Of a stretch of DNA of 64,000 nucleotides, positions 1 through 9,648 are shown piece by piece (position 1 is the stretch's first letter; the number at the start of each line of letters is the position of its first letter). The position numbers and the translations under genes were made by a program. Source of the stretch: UBA1876 sp964515395 (GTDB taxonomy: Bacteria; Synergistota; Synergistia; Synergistales; Thermovirgaceae); the NCBI GenBank assembly GCA_964515395.1, contig CAZERC010000001.1:117027-181026 (forward strand), read 5' to 3'. The notes under the pieces are model-generated. The model made no database searches. It was not told the DNA's origin and saw only the letters and a program-made list of their open reading frames with translations.

Positions 1-6
1 TGCCAC
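1..6 (-). CDS. possible start of the next str/S10 operon gene (rpsJ?), truncated
   Basis: Just after the tuf stop the minus strand carries a purine-rich AAGGGGG, an eight-base gap, then GTG GCA running off the window edge. That is the layout of a ribosome binding site and start codon. In many bacteria tuf is followed by rpsJ (ribosomal protein S10), so this may be its first two codons. Only six bases are visible, so the identity is a guess from gene order. Confidence 0.25.
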
Positions 7-26
7 CGTCTTTTCCCCCTTTGGGG

Positions 27-1232
27 CTAGTCGTCCAGGATTTCCGTGACGACGCCTGCGCCGACGGTCCGGCCGCCCTCGCGAACGGCGAAGCGGAGTC
101 CCTGCTCAAGCGCCACAGGTACGATCAGGTTCACTTCAAAGGTCGCGTTGTCTCCGGGCATGACCATCTCCACGCCCTCAGGAAGCTTGATGTCGCCCGT
201 CACGTCCGTGGTCCGGAAGTAAAACTGCGGCTTGTACCCGGTGAAAAACGGCGTGTGACGACCGCCTTCTTCCTTCTTCAGCACGTACACCTCGCTCTTG
301 AAGTGGCGGTGAGGCGTGATGCTGCCGGGTTTCGCCAGAACCTGCCCGCGCTCCACGTCATCCTTGCCGATGCCGCGAAGCAGAACACCCACGTTGTCGC
401 CCGCCAGCGCGTCGTCAAGGATCTTCCGGAACATCTCAAGCGACGTGGCGACCGTCTTCCGCGTGTCTTCCTGCATACCGACAATCTCGATCTCGTCCCC
501 GGCGTGAATCTTCCCGCGCTCCACTCGGCCCGTCACAACGGTCCCGCGGCCCGTGATGGTGAACACGTCCTCGATGGGCATCAAAAACGGCTTGTCCACG
601 TCCCGCTCGGGGTCCGGTATGTAGCTGTCGCACGCGTCCATGAGCTCCCAGATGGATTTGGCCCACTCGTCCTCGCGGCTCGTGTCATCGCTCTCGAGCG
701 CCTTCAGCGCAGAACCACGTATGATCGGCACGTCGTCGCCGGGAAATTCGTACTGGTTCAATAGATCCCGGATCTCCATCTCCACCAGGTCCAGCAGCTC
801 CTCGTCATCCACCTGGTCAACCTTGTTCATGTATACCACCAGCGCCGGCACGTTCACCTGCCGGGCCAGAAGCACGTGCTCACGCGTCTGCGGCATCGGA
901 CCGTCAGCCGCCGAAACCACCAGGATCGCTCCGTCCATCTGCGCCGCCCCGGTGATCATGTTCTTGATGTAGTCCGCGTGGCCCGGGCAGTCGATGTGCG
1001 CGTAGTGCCGGTTTTCCGTCTGGTACTCCACATGCGCGATGTTGATGGTGATACCGCGCTCGCGTTCCTCCGGCGCCTTGTCGATCATGTCAAAGGGCGT
1101 AAAGTCCGCCCATCCCTTGCTGCCAAGGGTCTTCGTGATCGCCGCCGTCAACGTCGTCTTCCCGTGGTCAATGTGTCCTATGGTCCCAATGTTCAAGTGA
1201 GGCTTCGATCTGTCAAAATGTGCCTTCGCCAT
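27..1232 (-). CDS. tuf: elongation factor Tu
   Basis: GTPase that delivers aminoacyl-tRNA to the ribosomal A site in the cytoplasm. The G domain shows the P-loop GHIDHGKTT near residue 19, DCPGHADY near 80 and MNKVD near 135. The two following beta-barrel domains carry family sequence to the end, and 401 residues is full length. The ATG has GGGAGG nine bases upstream. It is the last complete gene of the str operon, 47 bp after fusA. The Ile in the P-loop, where Val is common, is a conservative change. Identity is certain; whether a second tuf copy exists elsewhere cannot be seen. Confidence 0.98.
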   Translation of the reverse strand: MAKAHFDRSKPHLNIGTIGHIDHGKTTLTAAITKTLGSKGWADFTPFDMIDKAPEERERGITINIAHVEYQTENRHYAHIDCPGHADYIKNMITGAAQMDGAILVVSAADGPMPQTREHVLLARQVNVPALVVYMNKVDQVDDEELLDLVEMEIRDLLNQYEFPGDDVPIIRGSALKALESDDTSREDEWAKSIWELMDACDSYIPDPERDVDKPFLMPIEDVFTITGRGTVVTGRVERGKIHAGDEIEIVGMQEDTRKTVATSLEMFRKILDDALAGDNVGVLLRGIGKDDVERGQVLAKPGSITPHRHFKSEVYVLKKEEGGRHTPFFTGYKPQFYFRTTDVTGDIKLPEGVEMVMPGDNATFEVNLIVPVALEQGLRFAVREGGRTVGAGVVTEILDD

Positions 1233-1279
1233 CTTTCATTCCCTCCCTGAAAACATTCTTTTTGTTCATCCTGCCGAAC

Positions 1280-3343
1280 TTATCGGTCCAGGAGTTGATC
1301 CGCCAATGTCTGCGGAACTTCCTCATAATGAGAGAATTGCATTGAATAGGACGCCCTGCCTGATGTCTTGCTTCTCAAATCGGTGGCATAACCGAACATC
1401 TCCGAAAGTGGCACGTGTGCGTTGACAATCCGCGTATTCCCCCGCATCTCCATGCCTTCGACATGACCGCGCCTTCCCGAGAGGTCTCCCATGACTTCAC
1501 CAAGATAATCCTCAGGGGTAACCACCTCAACTTCCATGATCGGCTCCTGCAAAACGGGATCCGCTCTTCTCATGGCTTCCTTGAATGCCATGGAGGCAGC
1601 AATCTTGAAAGCCATTTCCGAACTGTCCACCTCATGGAAGCTCCCGTCGACAAGAGTGGCCTTGATTCCGATGACGGGGTACCCGCCGAGGATACCAGTA
1701 CCGATGGTCTCCTCCAGCCCCTTCTGTACGGCGGGAATAAATTCCTTGGGTATGGCACCGCCGACGATCCTGTTCTCAAACTCGAAACGTTTCCCGTCGG
1801 AAAGGGGTTCAAGCTCAAGGACGACATGTCCGTATTGGCCACGGCCACCTGACTGCCTCACGAACCTGCCTTCCGCGGAAGCAGGTTTCCTTATGGTCTC
1901 GCGGTAGGCCACCTGCGGCCTGCCGACCTTCACATCCACACCATATTCACGTTTGAGCCGATCCACGATGATCTCCAGATGGAGTTCACCCATGCCCGAA
2001 ATAACGGTCTGACCAGTCTCTTCGTCGGTTTGTACCCTGAACGTCGGATCTTCCTCGGCCAGACCGGTGAGCCCTTTCGAAAGCTTGACCTGGTCGGCCT
2101 TGCTCATGGGTTCCACGGAAAGGGAGATGACCGGTTCAGGAAACGCCAGGGGTTCGAGAACCACCGGTTTTTTCCCGTCGCACAGCGTATCTCCCGTCTT
2201 GGTCGCCTTGAGCCCGGGAAGCGCCACTATCATGCCTGTTTCCGCCAACTCGAGTTCTTCCCGTTTGTTGGCGTGCATCCTCAGTATCCGGCCGACCCTT
2301 TCCTTGCCCCGTGTGGTCGTGTTCAGCAGGGTTTCACCGTTATGCACGGAACCGCTGTAGATGCGGCAATAGACGAGCCTCCCCACAAAGGGATCAACGA
2401 CTATCTTGAAGGCAAGCGCCGCAAAAGGTTCATCCACTTCGGGTTTTAGCGTCACCGTATCACCCGTGTCGGGATGTATCCCTTTCACGGGCGGGAGCTC
2501 CAGGGGGCTCGGCAGATAATCAACAACGGCATCAAGCAGAGGCTGTACTCCCTTGTTCTTGAACGCCGAACCACAGGTTACAGGAAAGATGTTGAGGTTG
2601 ATGGTGTTCTCCCTGACCGCATGGCGAAGCATTTCTTCTGGAACAGGTTTTCCATCCAGAAACAGGACCATGATCTCCTCGTCGAAATCGGCAAGGGCTT
2701 CCACCAGCACCTCTCTGGCATACTGGGCTTCCTCAAGAAGCTCCGGCGGGATGTCCACTTCCTTCGGTTGCGACCCCAGCTCGTCATGATAGACAATGGC
2801 CTTGAACTTCACCAGATCCACTACACCCGTAAACGTGTCCTCCACGCCGATGGGCATCTGGATCGGTACGGCTCTGGCTCCGAGTTTCTCCTTCATTTGC
2901 GATACCACGGAAGTAAAATCCGCACCCACACGGTCCATCTTGTTGATAAAGGCGATTCTCGGAACATGATACTTGTCCGCCTGGCGCCAGACCGTTTCCG
3001 ACTGGGGTTCCACCCCTCCAACGGCACAAAAGACCGCGACTGCGCCATCTAGCACTCTCATGGAACGCTCGACCTCGACGGTAAAATCCACGTGGCCGGG
3101 TGTATCAATAATATTTACCTGATGATTCCGCCAGAAACATGTCGTGGCCGCAGAGGTGATCGTAATGCCACGCTCACGTTCCTGCTCCATCCAGTCCATT
3201 GTGGCTGCGCCTTCGTGAACTTCGCCCATCTTGTGTTTGCGACCGGTGTAAAAAAGGATACGCTCCGTAGTTGTCGTCTTACCGGCATCGATATGGGCGG
3301 CAATCCCGATATTCCGTATGTTTTTCAGATTAAATTCAGACAC
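1280..3343 (-). CDS. fusA: elongation factor G
   Basis: GTPase that drives translocation of tRNA and mRNA on the ribosome. The P-loop AHIDAGKTTTTERIL lies near residue 16, DTPGHVDF near 81 and NKMDRVGADF near 135. Domain IV and the C-terminal EF-G domain follow (GRGQYGHV near 510), and 687 residues is the normal length. The start is GTG, preceded by AAGGTGGTGA. It lies between rpsG (69 bp upstream) and tuf in the usual str operon order. Nothing suggests an atypical paralogue. Confidence 0.98.
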   Translation of the reverse strand: MSEFNLKNIRNIGIAAHIDAGKTTTTERILFYTGRKHKMGEVHEGAATMDWMEQERERGITITSAATTCFWRNHQVNIIDTPGHVDFTVEVERSMRVLDGAVAVFCAVGGVEPQSETVWRQADKYHVPRIAFINKMDRVGADFTSVVSQMKEKLGARAVPIQMPIGVEDTFTGVVDLVKFKAIVYHDELGSQPKEVDIPPELLEEAQYAREVLVEALADFDEEIMVLFLDGKPVPEEMLRHAVRENTINLNIFPVTCGSAFKNKGVQPLLDAVVDYLPSPLELPPVKGIHPDTGDTVTLKPEVDEPFAALAFKIVVDPFVGRLVYCRIYSGSVHNGETLLNTTTRGKERVGRILRMHANKREELELAETGMIVALPGLKATKTGDTLCDGKKPVVLEPLAFPEPVISLSVEPMSKADQVKLSKGLTGLAEEDPTFRVQTDEETGQTVISGMGELHLEIIVDRLKREYGVDVKVGRPQVAYRETIRKPASAEGRFVRQSGGRGQYGHVVLELEPLSDGKRFEFENRIVGGAIPKEFIPAVQKGLEETIGTGILGGYPVIGIKATLVDGSFHEVDSSEMAFKIAASMAFKEAMRRADPVLQEPIMEVEVVTPEDYLGEVMGDLSGRRGHVEGMEMRGNTRIVNAHVPLSEMFGYATDLRSKTSGRASYSMQFSHYEEVPQTLADQLLDR

Positions 3344-3412
3344 GCCAAATCACCACCTTGCCGGGAAGACCATCCAGAAAGCCGTCTTCCGGCACATCCA
3401 TTATTACTTCCC

Positions 3413-3883
3413 TTACCAACGATAATGCGCAAAGGCCCTGTTCGCTTCGGCCATTCTGTGGGTGTCTTCCTTCTTTTTTATCGTGCTGCCTTCACCCTTG
3501 TAGGCATCGACGAACTCCCGGGCCAGCCTTTCCGTCATGGGCATGCCTGACCTTCCCCGGGCATACTGGAGTATCCATCTCGTGGCCAGAGCCTGGGCTC
3601 TCGCAGGCTGCACCTCGACGGGGACCTGGTATGTCGCTCCTCCGACACGCCTGGGGCGAACTTCGACAACCGGGCGTGCATTTTCCATGGCTTTTTCGAA
3701 AACATCCATGGGGTCGGTATTCAGCCGTTTCGCAGCGACTTCGAGTGCCTCGTACATGATCCTTTCGGCAAGACTCTTCTTCCCGTCTTTCATGATGGAA
3801 TTGACGAACTGCGTAACCTCTTTACTTCCGTATTTAGAATCCGGCTGAACTCCCCGTTTCCGGATATGTCCTTTCCTTGGCAT
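3413..3883 (-). CDS. rpsG: 30S ribosomal protein S7
   Basis: Primary 16S rRNA-binding protein that nucleates assembly of the 30S head. It has the family N-terminus (MPRKGHIRKR), the conserved SIMKDGKKSLAERIMYEAL segment and the C-terminal KKEDTHRMAEANRAFAHYRW block. At 156 residues it is full length. It starts at ATG 21 bp after rpsL and precedes fusA. In other bacteria S7 represses this operon translationally; no equivalent site was identified here. Confidence 0.98.
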   Translation of the reverse strand: MPRKGHIRKRGVQPDSKYGSKEVTQFVNSIMKDGKKSLAERIMYEALEVAAKRLNTDPMDVFEKAMENARPVVEVRPRRVGGATYQVPVEVQPARAQALATRWILQYARGRSGMPMTERLAREFVDAYKGEGSTIKKKEDTHRMAEANRAFAHYRW

Positions 3884-3904
3884 TTATCCAGCAGCCTCCT
3901 TCGG

Positions 3905-4276
3905 TTATTTGGGCCGTCTTGCGCCGTACTTGGACCGGCTTTGCCGCCTGCCCTCAACACCGCCGCAATCCAGGGTTCCCCGGACAATGTGATAACGAAC
4001 GCCAGGCAAGTCCTTGACACGACCTCCCCTGACGAGGACAACGGAGTGTTCCTGCAGATTGTGTCCCACACCCGGGATATATGAAGTCACCTCGATGCCG
4101 TTGGTCAGACGCACCCTGGCGACTTTCCTCAACGCCGAGTTCGGCTTCTTTGGTGTGACCGTGTAGACTCTCGTGCACACACCTCTCCTCATGGGGTTCC
4201 GCTCGAGTGCAGGTGCGCTTGAGCGCTCCTTTCTCTCGAAACGGCCTTTCCTGATAAGTTGATTGATTGTCGGCAC
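3905..4276 (-). CDS. rpsL: 30S ribosomal protein S12
   Basis: Decoding-centre protein of the small subunit. It shows MPTINQLIRKGR, the loop TPKKPNSALRK and the GGRVKDLPGVRYH motif; 123 residues is full length. Both lysines whose mutation gives streptomycin resistance in other species (in TPKKPNS and RVKDLP) are the wild-type residue, so a sensitive form is inferred. The start is GTG with GGGAG a few bases upstream. It is the second gene of the operon, 30 bp after the L7Ae-like gene. Confidence 0.98.
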   Translation of the reverse strand: MPTINQLIRKGRFERKERSSAPALERNPMRRGVCTRVYTVTPKKPNSALRKVARVRLTNGIEVTSYIPGVGHNLQEHSVVLVRGGRVKDLPGVRYHIVRGTLDCGGVEGRRQSRSKYGARRPK

Positions 4277-4306
4277 GCAACTCCCTCCTTCAGGGAAAAG
4301 ATTGAT

Positions 4307-4579
4307 TTATTTTTGTCCACCCTGCTCCGGTGATTCAACACCAATTCCCGCCGCGCTGGTGGGCCGATCGATACAACAGGCTCTCCCGAGCATCTGCCGT
4401 GTTTTGACCCACTCCACGGGAATCCCCAAAGCCACCGCCTGTCGTTCAAGCGGAACGGTCAGAACCGAATCTGCGTCCCTGGCCAGAAACACCTTCCGAA
4501 CGTTGCCCTTTTTCAGGGCCCTGCACAACTTCTTTGTTCCGACCAGCCTGGAACTCACAGCCAACTCGTTCAAGGGCAC
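4307..4579 (-). CDS. L7Ae-family RNA-binding protein (YbxF/YlxQ-like)
   Basis: Small protein of the L7Ae/L30e/Gadd45 fold, a family that binds kink-turn RNA. The visible pattern is a Lys/Arg-rich helix after VGTKKLCRALKKG, a VRKVFLARDAD strand, then PVEWVKTRQMLGRACCIDRP, as in bacillar YbxF, which occupies the same place before rpsL. I chose GTG 4579 (90 residues) because AAGGGGGG sits six bases upstream. An upstream ATG at 4627 lies before the -10 box of the operon promoter and would not be transcribed from it. It is the first gene of the str operon. The exact RNA target is unknown. Confidence 0.9.
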   Translation of the reverse strand: MPLNELAVSSRLVGTKKLCRALKKGNVRKVFLARDADSVLTVPLERQAVALGIPVEWVKTRQMLGRACCIDRPTSAAGIGVESPEQGGQK

Positions 4580-4609
4580 AAAAATCCCCCCTTGAAAGGA
4601 CACCGGCAA

Positions 4610-4638
4610 ATAATAACAACGCCGCATGAACGTGTCAA
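4610..4638 (-). promoter_or_regulatory. sigma-A promoter of the str operon
   Basis: On the minus strand TTGACA (4633-4638) and TATTAT (4610-4615) are separated by exactly 17 bp. Transcription would begin near 4603, giving a leader of about 25 bases before the GTG of the L7Ae-like gene. It lies between the rpoC stop (4675) and that gene. I see no convincing intrinsic terminator for rpoBC in the remaining 36 bp, so some read-through is possible. Confidence 0.8.
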
Positions 4639-4674
4639 GACGGCGGATGTCCGCAAAAATCTTCCGTCCGCCTT

Positions 4675-7600
4675 CTAGACATCGACAACCGGTTCCGCTG
4701 CCGTTCTCTCAGTTTCCATTTCCCCATCGGAAGGCATGATCTCCACCTTCCGGTATTCATCAAGACCGGTTCCTGCAGGGATAAGGTGCCCGATAATGAC
4801 GTTCTCCTTCAACCCCTTGAGGTCATCAAAATCGCCTCTGACGGCAGCTCCGGCAAGGACCTGCGCCGTCTGCTGGAAGGATGCCGCGCTCAGGAAGCTG
4901 TCAGTGGCCAGTGCTGCCTTGGTAATGCCATGGATCACCGGTTTCCAGATCGGTTCTTCCCTGAGGCGCCTGACGAAAGAAACACGATGGACCAGGTTTT
5001 TCGTCTCCGACTGTGTGGATATGGGCCTCACGACGAGTTCATCAGGATCGGCCTCGACGATGGCATCAAGGACCTGGTGGTTGACTTCTCTGCCGGCCGT
5101 GGCCACGACGTTCATCTTCCTGTCGGTGATGTCTTCGAGAAGGACTTTTCCGTAGGCGACATCGGTCAGGACTTCGTGAAGGATTGTATCCCTGGTATGA
5201 ATCTGCCCCTCGATTTCCACAGCCGTCAGGTCCCCTTCCACCAGGCCGCGGACAACCCGTCCGTCGACCATGTGGGAGATATCGGACACTTCATTCCCGT
5301 CGGCATCGATGGCCTTGGAAAGGGGTCTGCCCCAGACCTTGTCGATGAGCATTTTCTGCATGGCATCGGGAATGGTTACCGTTTCAGGAGTCCTCCAGAC
5401 CTTGATCTGGTGGATGTTCAAGAGACGGAGATTTTCGGCCGTCTCAGCAGTTATCAACTGATCCTTGTCGGCAATCTTCTCGTCGCCGTCGTAAACATCT
5501 TCGGCAAGATAGGCTTTCCCCTCCAGGGACTCCAGGACATCAAGGTCCCGCACCCAGATGTCGATCGGGGCGCTTTTGGTCACCAGCATCAGCTGCCCCA
5601 TGGTCAGCACGGAACCGGCTTCAATGGTTTTCCCGTCTTCAACGTCGACTGACTCGATCAGCTCAAGCCCTTCCATTTCCCGCCTGAAGGAAGCCTCTCC
5701 AAGGATGAGCCGCAACTGGCCTTCATCGTCGACGAGCATGATTTCCGATACGCCTGTTCCTGGTCTCAAAATCTGGCGGATGCTCCGTTCATCAAGCTTT
5801 TCACCTTTGAATGGCAATGCGTTCTCCAGATTGCCCTGCCCGTGGATATCTTTCAGGACCTTCCCGCTGATCTTTGTTATGGCCTCTTCGAGATAGCGGT
5901 TGTTCTCGGAGCGGATTTTCTCCACTTCCTTCTCGAAATCCCTGTACCAGACGAGCTCATTGGCCACAAAGGAGCTGTCGCCCTCTTCGGCGATCCTGAC
6001 CCTGTTGACGGGCGCCACCTTTCTGAGAATGACCTCGATGTGCTTGTTGTTGATCGAGACACCCTGTGACCTGTAGACGGCCTGGATATTGTCCACCAGA
6101 TAATGCTGCACCGCCTCAAGTCCGCTGACTTCGAGAATCTGCTGCGGATCCGGGTATCCTTCCGTGAGGGCTTCGCCTTTTTCGATCCGCTGTCCCTCTT
6201 CGACAAGAAGGTTCTGCGAAGCCGGGACGTTGTAGGAAATTTTCTGCTCGTTCCCGCCCTCGTCGGTGGAAGTCACAAAGACCTTCCTCTTGCCTTCCAT
6301 TTCCCGGATCTCGGTGACCACGCCCTCCTTGTAGGCGAGAAGGGCCACTTTCTTGGGACGCCGGACCTCGAAAAGCTGTTCGATCCTGGGAAGGCCCTGG
6401 GTGATGTCTTCTCCCGTCAGCCGCACGCCGCCGGTGTGGAATGTCCGCATCGTCAGCTGGGTTCCCGGCTCTCCGATGGATTGCGCCGCGACGACACCGA
6501 CTGTTTCACCTATGGCGATCGGTTGCCTTGAGGAAAGATCCGTCCCGTAGCATTTCTGACAGACCCCGTTCTGAAGGAAACATGTCATGGGGCTCCTGAC
6601 CCAGACCTCTTCAAGACCGGCACTTTCGATCCTGGAGGCGATATCGTTGGTGATCACCTTGCCACCCTTGATAATGAGCTCTCCCGTTTCGGGGTGCCGG
6701 ACATCTTCCAGGACCGTTCTTCCCGCAATTCTTTCGCTGAGATGAATCACGATCTTGTCATCCTGCTTCAGGGGCCTGATGCAAATTCCCTGGTCCGTTC
6801 CGCAATCCTCGGCGGTCACGATGAGATCCTGCGCCACATCGACCAGCCGACGGGTCAGGTAACCTGATTTGGCCGTCCTGAGAGCCGTATCGGCAAGCCC
6901 CTTCCTGGCCCCGTGGGTTGAAATGAAGTATTCCAGCATGTTGAGCCCCTCGCGGAAATTCGAGGAAATCGGGTAGTCGATGATCCGGCCGGAAGGATCG
7001 GCCATGAGACCGCGAATGCCGGCCATCTGTGCAATCTGGCTCTTGCTTCCCCTGGCCCCCGATTCAACCATCATCCTGAGTGGATTCGCCTCATCCATGT
7101 TTTCCAAAATAGAGTCGGCCACCTCGCGTGAAGCTTCCGACCACAGGGTCTCCTTCTGCCTCAGATATTCATCTTCTGTCAGGATCCCCATTTCATACTG
7201 GGAAGACAGCTCTTTTTCATGTTCCATCGTCGTTTCGACAATATTTTTCTTTTTCGGCGGAATCAACAGGTACTTGAGACCCAGGCTGAGACCGCTGACG
7301 GTGGCCCAGTGGTACCCCAGGGACTTGATCGCATCGAGGGTCCCGACAAGTTTTTCTCTGCCGACCCTGTCATAGGCCGTATCGATCAGAAGACCGAGGG
7401 TCTTCTTGTTCATCTGCTTGTTGATGTACCGAAGTTCCTCGGGGATGACACTGTTGAAAAGTGCCCTGCCCGGGGAGGTTTCTATCCATTCACCCTTGAC
7501 TTTGAGCTGGATCTTGCTGTTGACATGTACAGCTCCATGGTCAAGGGCACTCAGCACCTCGTCGATTTCGGCAAAGGAAGCTCCTTCACCTTTCATTCCG

Positions 7601-9648
7601 TCACGCATGCCCGTCAGGTAATGCATCCCGAGAACGATGTCCTGGGTCGGCGTCACCACTGCTTTCCCACTGGCCGGAGAAAGAAGGTTCTTCGCCGAAA
7701 GCATGATTATCTGCGCTTCGACCCTTGCCTCGATGGAAAGCGGCACGTGCACGGCCATCTGGTCACCATCGAAGTCCGCATTGAATGCCGAACAGACCAA
7801 AGGATGGAGTCGTATGGCCTTTCCTTCCATCAGGACAGGCTCGAAAGCCTGGATCCCCAGTCTGTGAAGGGTGGGGGCACGGTTCAACAGGACGGAATGT
7901 CCCTGGATGACCTCTTCGAGAATGCCCCAGACATCCTCTCGCCCACGCTCGATAACCCGTTTTGCGCTTTTCACATTCGGTGCAAGTCCTCGTTCTACAA
8001 GTTTTTCGATGACGAAGGGCTTGAAAAGCTCCAGGGCCATCTGCTTCGGCAAACCACACTGGTGAAGCTTCAGGTTCGGGCCGATGACGATGACTGATCT
8101 CCCTGAATAATCCACCCGTTTGCCGAGGAGGTTCTGCCGGAATCGTCCCTTCTTGCCTCGCAAAAGGTCCGTAAGGCTCTTGAGAGGCCTGTTGCCGGCA
8201 CCAAGGACGGCCTTGCCCATCCTGCCGTTGTCCACCAGGGCATCGACCGATTCCTGCAGCATCCGTTTTTCGTTGCGGATGATGATCTCGGGGGCCCGCA
8301 GTTCCTGGAGTTTTTTCAACCTGTTGTTCCGGTTGATGACACGCCGGTACAGGTCGTTCAGGTCTGACGTGGCGAAGCGGCCGCCGTCAAGCTGCACCAT
8401 GGGGCGAAGCTCCGGCGGAATGACCGGCAAAACTTCCAGTACCATCCATTCCGGCTTACTGTCGCTCTTGCGGAAATCCTCGGCGACCTGAAGCCTCTTG
8501 ATGAGCTTCCGCTTTTTCTGTCCCGTCGTCTCGGCGATTTCCTCGCGCAGTGAAGCGCTGAGCTCCTCAAGGTCGATGGTCTTCAGGAGAGAGACGACGC
8601 CCTCGGCGCCGATTCCTGCGTCGAATTCCTTGTCGTAAGCCGTACAGAGTTCCTGCTCCCGTTCGAGAATGATGGATCCTGTCTCGAAGGGCGAATTGCC
8701 TCCGTTGACGACAATGTAGCAGGGATCCTCTATGGTTACGGTTTCAGGCTGAACGGCGAATCTCCCGGGATATTTCTGGTAAAACAACTGATATTCACTG
8801 GAGGAAATGACATCCCCTTTGGCGAAGGGAAGATGCGATACGGCCGTCACGACAAAGCCTTCCTGGTTGCCGGTCATGGCGCGCTCCGTTTGGGGGGCTT
8901 TCCCCTCCTTCTTCAGGGTATCCAGTTCGGAACGTGAAAGAATCAGGCCTTCCTCATACCGGCCGTCTTCGGACGTTTCCGTAACCCTGAATGCAGGTTC
9001 AACATGGAAGAGGGCGTCACCAAAGTCACGCTTCAGTAGACCTGCCTGCTCAGCGGAAATGACATCTCCTTCGTTGATGGGCACATCGTCGGCCTGAGTC
9101 ACCCGATAGGCTTCTTCGGACTTGAACTTGTGGTCGAAATGACGGTGAATCCTCTCCTCGCAGGCTGCTATGAGATCGCCCCGCTTGAGAAGGTCCGTCC
9201 TTCTGCCCTCGATGACGACCTTGTAGACAGGTTCGCGTCGTCGGGTCGGGGCGAAATAGACTACCTTCTCGAGATCTTTCGTCGACGTGCCCAGAAGAAG
9301 GCTCAGCCTGCTGGGTATCCCCCTCAGGTACCATATGTGAATAACAGGGGCCGCCAGTTCAATGTGCCCCATCCGTTCCCTTCTGACACGACTGTCGGCT
9401 ATTTCCACCCCGCACCTGTCACAAACGACCCCCTTGAATTTCGGGCCGCTGCGTTTGTATTTCCCACAGGCGCACTCGTAGCTTTTCGTCGGGCCGAAGA
9501 TTCGCTCGCAGAAAAGCCCGTCCTTTTCTGGACGGAGTGTCCTGTAATTGATGGTTTCTGGTTTTTTGACTTCTCCGCTGGAAAGCCCCCGGATCTTTTC
9601 GGGGCTGGACAGCTTTATCCGGACTCCAGCAATTTCTTTTCGGCTCAT
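4675..9648 (-). CDS. rpoC: DNA-directed RNA polymerase subunit beta'
   Basis: Largest RNA polymerase subunit, carrying the active-site Mg motif NADFDGDQMAVH near residue 623. The N-terminal zinc ribbon is seen as ECACGKY and CDRCGVE (58-80), and the second zinc site as CGTDQG with CQKCYG near 975-1045. At 1657 residues it is about 250 longer than the E. coli subunit. The extra length lies mainly at about 140-345, where a motif of the type Y-x-V ... G-D-x-I-S repeats four to five times. The ATG follows the rpoB TAA directly with no spacer. Identity is certain; the insertion is discussed under findings. Confidence 0.98.
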   Translation of the reverse strand: MSRKEIAGVRIKLSSPEKIRGLSSGEVKKPETINYRTLRPEKDGLFCERIFGPTKSYECACGKYKRSGPKFKGVVCDRCGVEIADSRVRRERMGHIELAAPVIHIWYLRGIPSRLSLLLGTSTKDLEKVVYFAPTRRREPVYKVVIEGRRTDLLKRGDLIAACEERIHRHFDHKFKSEEAYRVTQADDVPINEGDVISAEQAGLLKRDFGDALFHVEPAFRVTETSEDGRYEEGLILSRSELDTLKKEGKAPQTERAMTGNQEGFVVTAVSHLPFAKGDVISSSEYQLFYQKYPGRFAVQPETVTIEDPCYIVVNGGNSPFETGSIILEREQELCTAYDKEFDAGIGAEGVVSLLKTIDLEELSASLREEIAETTGQKKRKLIKRLQVAEDFRKSDSKPEWMVLEVLPVIPPELRPMVQLDGGRFATSDLNDLYRRVINRNNRLKKLQELRAPEIIIRNEKRMLQESVDALVDNGRMGKAVLGAGNRPLKSLTDLLRGKKGRFRQNLLGKRVDYSGRSVIVIGPNLKLHQCGLPKQMALELFKPFVIEKLVERGLAPNVKSAKRVIERGREDVWGILEEVIQGHSVLLNRAPTLHRLGIQAFEPVLMEGKAIRLHPLVCSAFNADFDGDQMAVHVPLSIEARVEAQIIMLSAKNLLSPASGKAVVTPTQDIVLGMHYLTGMRDGMKGEGASFAEIDEVLSALDHGAVHVNSKIQLKVKGEWIETSPGRALFNSVIPEELRYINKQMNKKTLGLLIDTAYDRVGREKLVGTLDAIKSLGYHWATVSGLSLGLKYLLIPPKKKNIVETTMEHEKELSSQYEMGILTEDEYLRQKETLWSEASREVADSILENMDEANPLRMMVESGARGSKSQIAQMAGIRGLMADPSGRIIDYPISSNFREGLNMLEYFISTHGARKGLADTALRTAKSGYLTRRLVDVAQDLIVTAEDCGTDQGICIRPLKQDDKIVIHLSERIAGRTVLEDVRHPETGELIIKGGKVITNDIASRIESAGLEEVWVRSPMTCFLQNGVCQKCYGTDLSSRQPIAIGETVGVVAAQSIGEPGTQLTMRTFHTGGVRLTGEDITQGLPRIEQLFEVRRPKKVALLAYKEGVVTEIREMEGKRKVFVTSTDEGGNEQKISYNVPASQNLLVEEGQRIEKGEALTEGYPDPQQILEVSGLEAVQHYLVDNIQAVYRSQGVSINNKHIEVILRKVAPVNRVRIAEEGDSSFVANELVWYRDFEKEVEKIRSENNRYLEEAITKISGKVLKDIHGQGNLENALPFKGEKLDERSIRQILRPGTGVSEIMLVDDEGQLRLILGEASFRREMEGLELIESVDVEDGKTIEAGSVLTMGQLMLVTKSAPIDIWVRDLDVLESLEGKAYLAEDVYDGDEKIADKDQLITAETAENLRLLNIHQIKVWRTPETVTIPDAMQKMLIDKVWGRPLSKAIDADGNEVSDISHMVDGRVVRGLVEGDLTAVEIEGQIHTRDTILHEVLTDVAYGKVLLEDITDRKMNVVATAGREVNHQVLDAIVEADPDELVVRPISTQSETKNLVHRVSFVRRLREEPIWKPVIHGITKAALATDSFLSAASFQQTAQVLAGAAVRGDFDDLKGLKENVIIGHLIPAGTGLDEYRKVEIMPSDGEMETERTAAEPVVDV

